Assembly (NCBI GenBank): GCA_946998295.1
Contig: CAMPYS010000028.1
Coordinates: 1-23,782 of the forward strand
Direction of reading: 5' to 3'
Origin: an uncultured Prevotella sp.
GTDB taxonomy: Bacteria > Bacteroidota > Bacteroidia > Bacteroidales > Bacteroidaceae
Length of the DNA stretch: 23,782 nt
Below the pieces are notes generated by a model. The model ran no database searches, was not told the DNA's origin, and saw nothing but the letters and a program-made list of their open reading frames with translations. Below, piece by piece: positions 22,015 to 23,782 of the stretch (position 1 is the stretch's first letter; every line of letters begins with the position of its first letter). A program made the translations under genes and the position numbers.

Positions 22015-22707
22015 ATGGGAATATTATACCTTGTACCGACACCCATTGGGAACATGGAGGACATGACTCTTCGAGCTATACGAATACTGAAAGAAGTTGA
22101 TCTCGTATTATGTGAAGATACTCGTACCTCTGGACTCTTATTAAAGCATTTTAATATAAAAAATCGCCTTTTATCTCACCACAAGTTCAACGAGCATGCT
22201 ACTACAACAAGTATAGTAGACAGATTAAAATTAGGAGAGACAATTGCTCTAATTTCCGATGCTGGTACGCCTGGAATTAGTGATCCTGGATTTTATCTAT
22301 CTCGGGAAGCTATAGCTTCAGGCATTGAGGTTCAAACATTACCTGGTGCAACAGCTTTAATACCTGCTGTGGTATCAAGTGGATATCCTTGTACAGAATT
22401 TGTATTTGAAGGATTCTTACCTCAAAAGAAAGGACGTTTAACAAAAATAAAAAGTTTAGAATCAGAAATACGTACTATGATTTTTTACGAGTCTCCTTAT
22501 AGAGTTGTAAAAACATTAGAACAATTTGCAGATATATTTGGAAAAGACCGTAATGTAAGTTGTAGCAGAGAAATATCTAAAATTCATGAAGAAACTATTC
22601 GTGGTACTATATCTGAAGTAATAGCACACTTTAAAGAAGTTAAACCTAAAGGAGAATTTGTTATTGTTATAGAGGGCAAACAAAAAAATAATGTAAAAAG
22701 AGATTGA
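22015..22707 (+). CDS. rsmI: 16S rRNA (cytidine(1402)-2'-O)-methyltransferase
   Basis: A 230-residue SAM-dependent methyltransferase of the tetrapyrrole-methylase fold that methylates the 2'-OH of C1402 in the ribosomal decoding centre. Seen: LYLVPTPIGNMEDMTLRAIR at residues 4-23, DLVLCEDTRTSGLLLKHFNI near 29-48, ALISDAGTPGISDPGF near 78-93 (SAM-binding GxP region), LPGATALIPAVVSSGYPC near 106-123, FEGFLPQKKGR near 128-138, FYESPYRV near 155-162 and REISKIHEETIRG near 181-193. The N-terminus MGILYLVPTPIGN is that of full-length homologues, so the ATG at 22015 is the real start even though a promoter element ends only 8 nt before it. The C-terminus is slightly shorter than in enterobacterial enzymes. 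Confidence 0.95.
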   Translation: MGILYLVPTPIGNMEDMTLRAIRILKEVDLVLCEDTRTSGLLLKHFNIKNRLLSHHKFNEHATTTSIVDRLKLGETIALISDAGTPGISDPGFYLSREAIASGIEVQTLPGATALIPAVVSSGYPCTEFVFEGFLPQKKGRLTKIKSLESEIRTMIFYESPYRVVKTLEQFADIFGKDRNVSCSREISKIHEETIRGTISEVIAHFKEVKPKGEFVIVIEGKQKNNVKRD

Positions 22708-22776
22708 TAACTATCAAAATATAATTTTTAAAATGGAGTTTTACCTCCTTATTTATTAACAAAATATTAAAATAGT

Positions 22777-23691
22777 ATGAAGAAATTTATTATTTATGCA
22801 GCTTGCGGAGTATTAACACTGACAGCTTGTAATCAAGGAAAGAAAGAAGCTCTTGATGCAGCAGCTATTCAGCGCGACTCATTGAAAGCTATAATTACAG
22901 CGCGAGATAATGAAGTTAATGATATGATGGCAACAATAAATCAGATACAACAAGGTTTTTCTGAGATAAATGCTGCTGAAGAACATGTAACAATAGCTAA
23001 AGATGGAGAAAGCGCAGACAAGGCAGTTCAAATACGTGAGAACATTAAGTTCATCGCACAGCGTATGCAAGAAAACCGTGATTTGATAAAGAAACTTCAA
23101 AACCAGTTGAAAGAAACAAAATTTAAAGGTCAAGAAATGCATAAAGCTCTTTCACGTATGATTGAACAACTATCTAAAAAAGATGCAGAATTAAAACAAC
23201 TGCGCAAAGAGCTTGCAGCTAAAAATATACATATTAAAGAACTTGATGCAACTATCACTGGTTTAAATACAGATGTTTCTAATTTACGAACAGATAAAGA
23301 TAAACTGACATCTGAAAAAAAGAATCTTGAAGCAGAAAAAAGTAACCTCCAAACTGAATCACAGCACAAGAGTGAAACAATATCTACACAAGATATACAG
23401 CTCAATACTGCATGGTATGCTTTTGGTACAAAAAAAGAGTTAAAAGAACAACAAATACTATCTAAAGGTAAAGTGTTACAAGGTAGTTTTAATAAAAACT
23501 ATTTTACAAAAATAGATATTAGAACAACACGTGAAGTTAAACTTTACAGCAAAAATGCAAAAATGTTAACTACACATCCAAGCAGTAGCTATTCACTTGC
23601 TAAGGATAGTAATGGACAATTAGTACTAAGAATTACAGATCCTTCTACCTTTTGGAGTACAAGCAAGTATTTAGTAATTCAAGTAAAATAA
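22777..23691 (+). CDS. Cbp1-like coiled-coil lipoprotein (putative collagen-binding adhesin)
   Basis: A 304-residue lipoprotein with lipobox LTAC (Cys18). Residues about 25-200 are almost wholly helical and heptad-like, with a dense Lys/Glu/Leu/Gln pattern from about 85 to 195 (KKLQNQLKE, KKDAELKQLRKEL, KKNLEAEKSNLQTE), i.e. a long coiled coil. The C-terminal domain, about 208-304, starts at NTAWYAFGTKKELKEQQILS and has FTKIDIRTTREVKLYSKNAK and an end FWSTSKYLVIQVK. This two-part layout and the C-terminal wording match my memory of Cbp1, a glycosylated collagen-binding surface protein of Bacteroides fragilis. A D-S-L triplet near residue 34 fits the phylum's O-glycosylation consensus. Binding to collagen is not shown for this protein. 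Possibly cotranscribed with rsmI across a 69-nt gap. Confidence 0.82.
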   Translation: MKKFIIYAACGVLTLTACNQGKKEALDAAAIQRDSLKAIITARDNEVNDMMATINQIQQGFSEINAAEEHVTIAKDGESADKAVQIRENIKFIAQRMQENRDLIKKLQNQLKETKFKGQEMHKALSRMIEQLSKKDAELKQLRKELAAKNIHIKELDATITGLNTDVSNLRTDKDKLTSEKKNLEAEKSNLQTESQHKSETISTQDIQLNTAWYAFGTKKELKEQQILSKGKVLQGSFNKNYFTKIDIRTTREVKLYSKNAKMLTTHPSSSYSLAKDSNGQLVLRITDPSTFWSTSKYLVIQVK

Positions 23692-23731
23692 TTTAGACTT
23701 TTTGTAATAAATATATTTTTCATATATAAAT

Positions 23732-23765
23732 GAGGGTGTGTCAAAATTGATACATCCTCTTTTTT
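23732..23765 (+). terminator. Intrinsic terminator after the Cbp1-like gene
   Basis: GAGGGTGTGTCA (23732-23743) pairs with TGATACATCCTC (23748-23759), with two G-U pairs and a 4-nt loop AAAT. A run of six T follows. It lies 40 nt after the stop codon. Confidence 0.88.
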
Positions 23766-23782
23766 ACTCTCCCTTTACCTTG

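Noticed and set aside
22722..22760. Possible terminator between rsmI and the Cbp1-like gene (GGAG/CTCC)
   Set aside because: Only a 4-bp stem and no T-run after it, so readthrough is more likely.
23732..23765. GAGGGTGTGTCA repeat as a possible insertion-sequence end
   Set aside because: The sequence resembles some IS termini, but the tight loop and following T-run fit a terminator, and no transposase or second end is in the window.

Overview
The window is AT-rich (roughly 30% G+C by eye) and comes from a member of the Bacteroidota, most likely Bacteroidales and possibly Prevotellaceae. The evidence is Bacteroidota-type promoters (TTTG, about 20 nt, TAnnTTTG), several DUF-type lipoproteins typical of the phylum (DUF4369, DUF5689, Cbp1-like), a degenerate-plug TonB-dependent receptor, a DivIC-type septum protein and a remnant resembling a DUF3945 protein of CTnDOT-like conjugative elements. 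I cannot name the species.

Left edge (1-1434): a minus-strand cluster that runs off the window. In transcription order it holds a possible 37-codon Gly-Gly peptide, a DUF6624-like exported protein and the N-terminus of a probable ATP-grasp peptide maturase, with successive reading frames overlapping by 11 and 4 nt. This may be the start of a RiPP (grasp-with-spasm-like) locus. Next to it lies a small, G+C-richer pseudogene left by a mobile element.

Core block (1435-7631): dnaX (minus) is divergent from divIC and a four-helix membrane protein. A plus-strand operon follows: DUF4369 lipoprotein, dihydroorotase (pyrC) and a membrane-anchored metallophosphoesterase. dnaX carries a T7 slippery site with an upstream SD-like motif that could yield a shorter gamma-type product.

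Middle (7632-13831): a gene-poor stretch of about 900 bp holds a striking nested inverted repeat. Then come the minus-strand operon yraN-birA-pyrH, a second gene-poor stretch, tadA, an ECF sigma factor with a near-perfect promoter, and the minus-strand genes rpe, a 42-codon small gene 3 nt ahead of rpe, and udk.

Nuclease and uptake region (13861-21937): two divergent units. Leftward: a secreted endonuclease/exonuclease/phosphatase-family protein, a uracil-DNA-glycosylase-like protein and udk. Rightward: a TonB-dependent receptor, a DUF5689 (OB-fold) lipoprotein, and a lipoprotein with two tandem OB-fold-like repeats plus a jellyroll-like C-terminus. Just beyond the ribosomal protein L31 gene (rpmE2) is a NUC1-type nuclease lipoprotein. 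I read this neighbourhood as a candidate envelope system for capturing and degrading extracellular nucleic acid. That is inference from gene content, not proof.

Right end (22015-23782): rsmI, with a promoter so close to its ATG that the mRNA may be nearly leaderless, then a Cbp1-like coiled-coil lipoprotein gene and a strong terminator.
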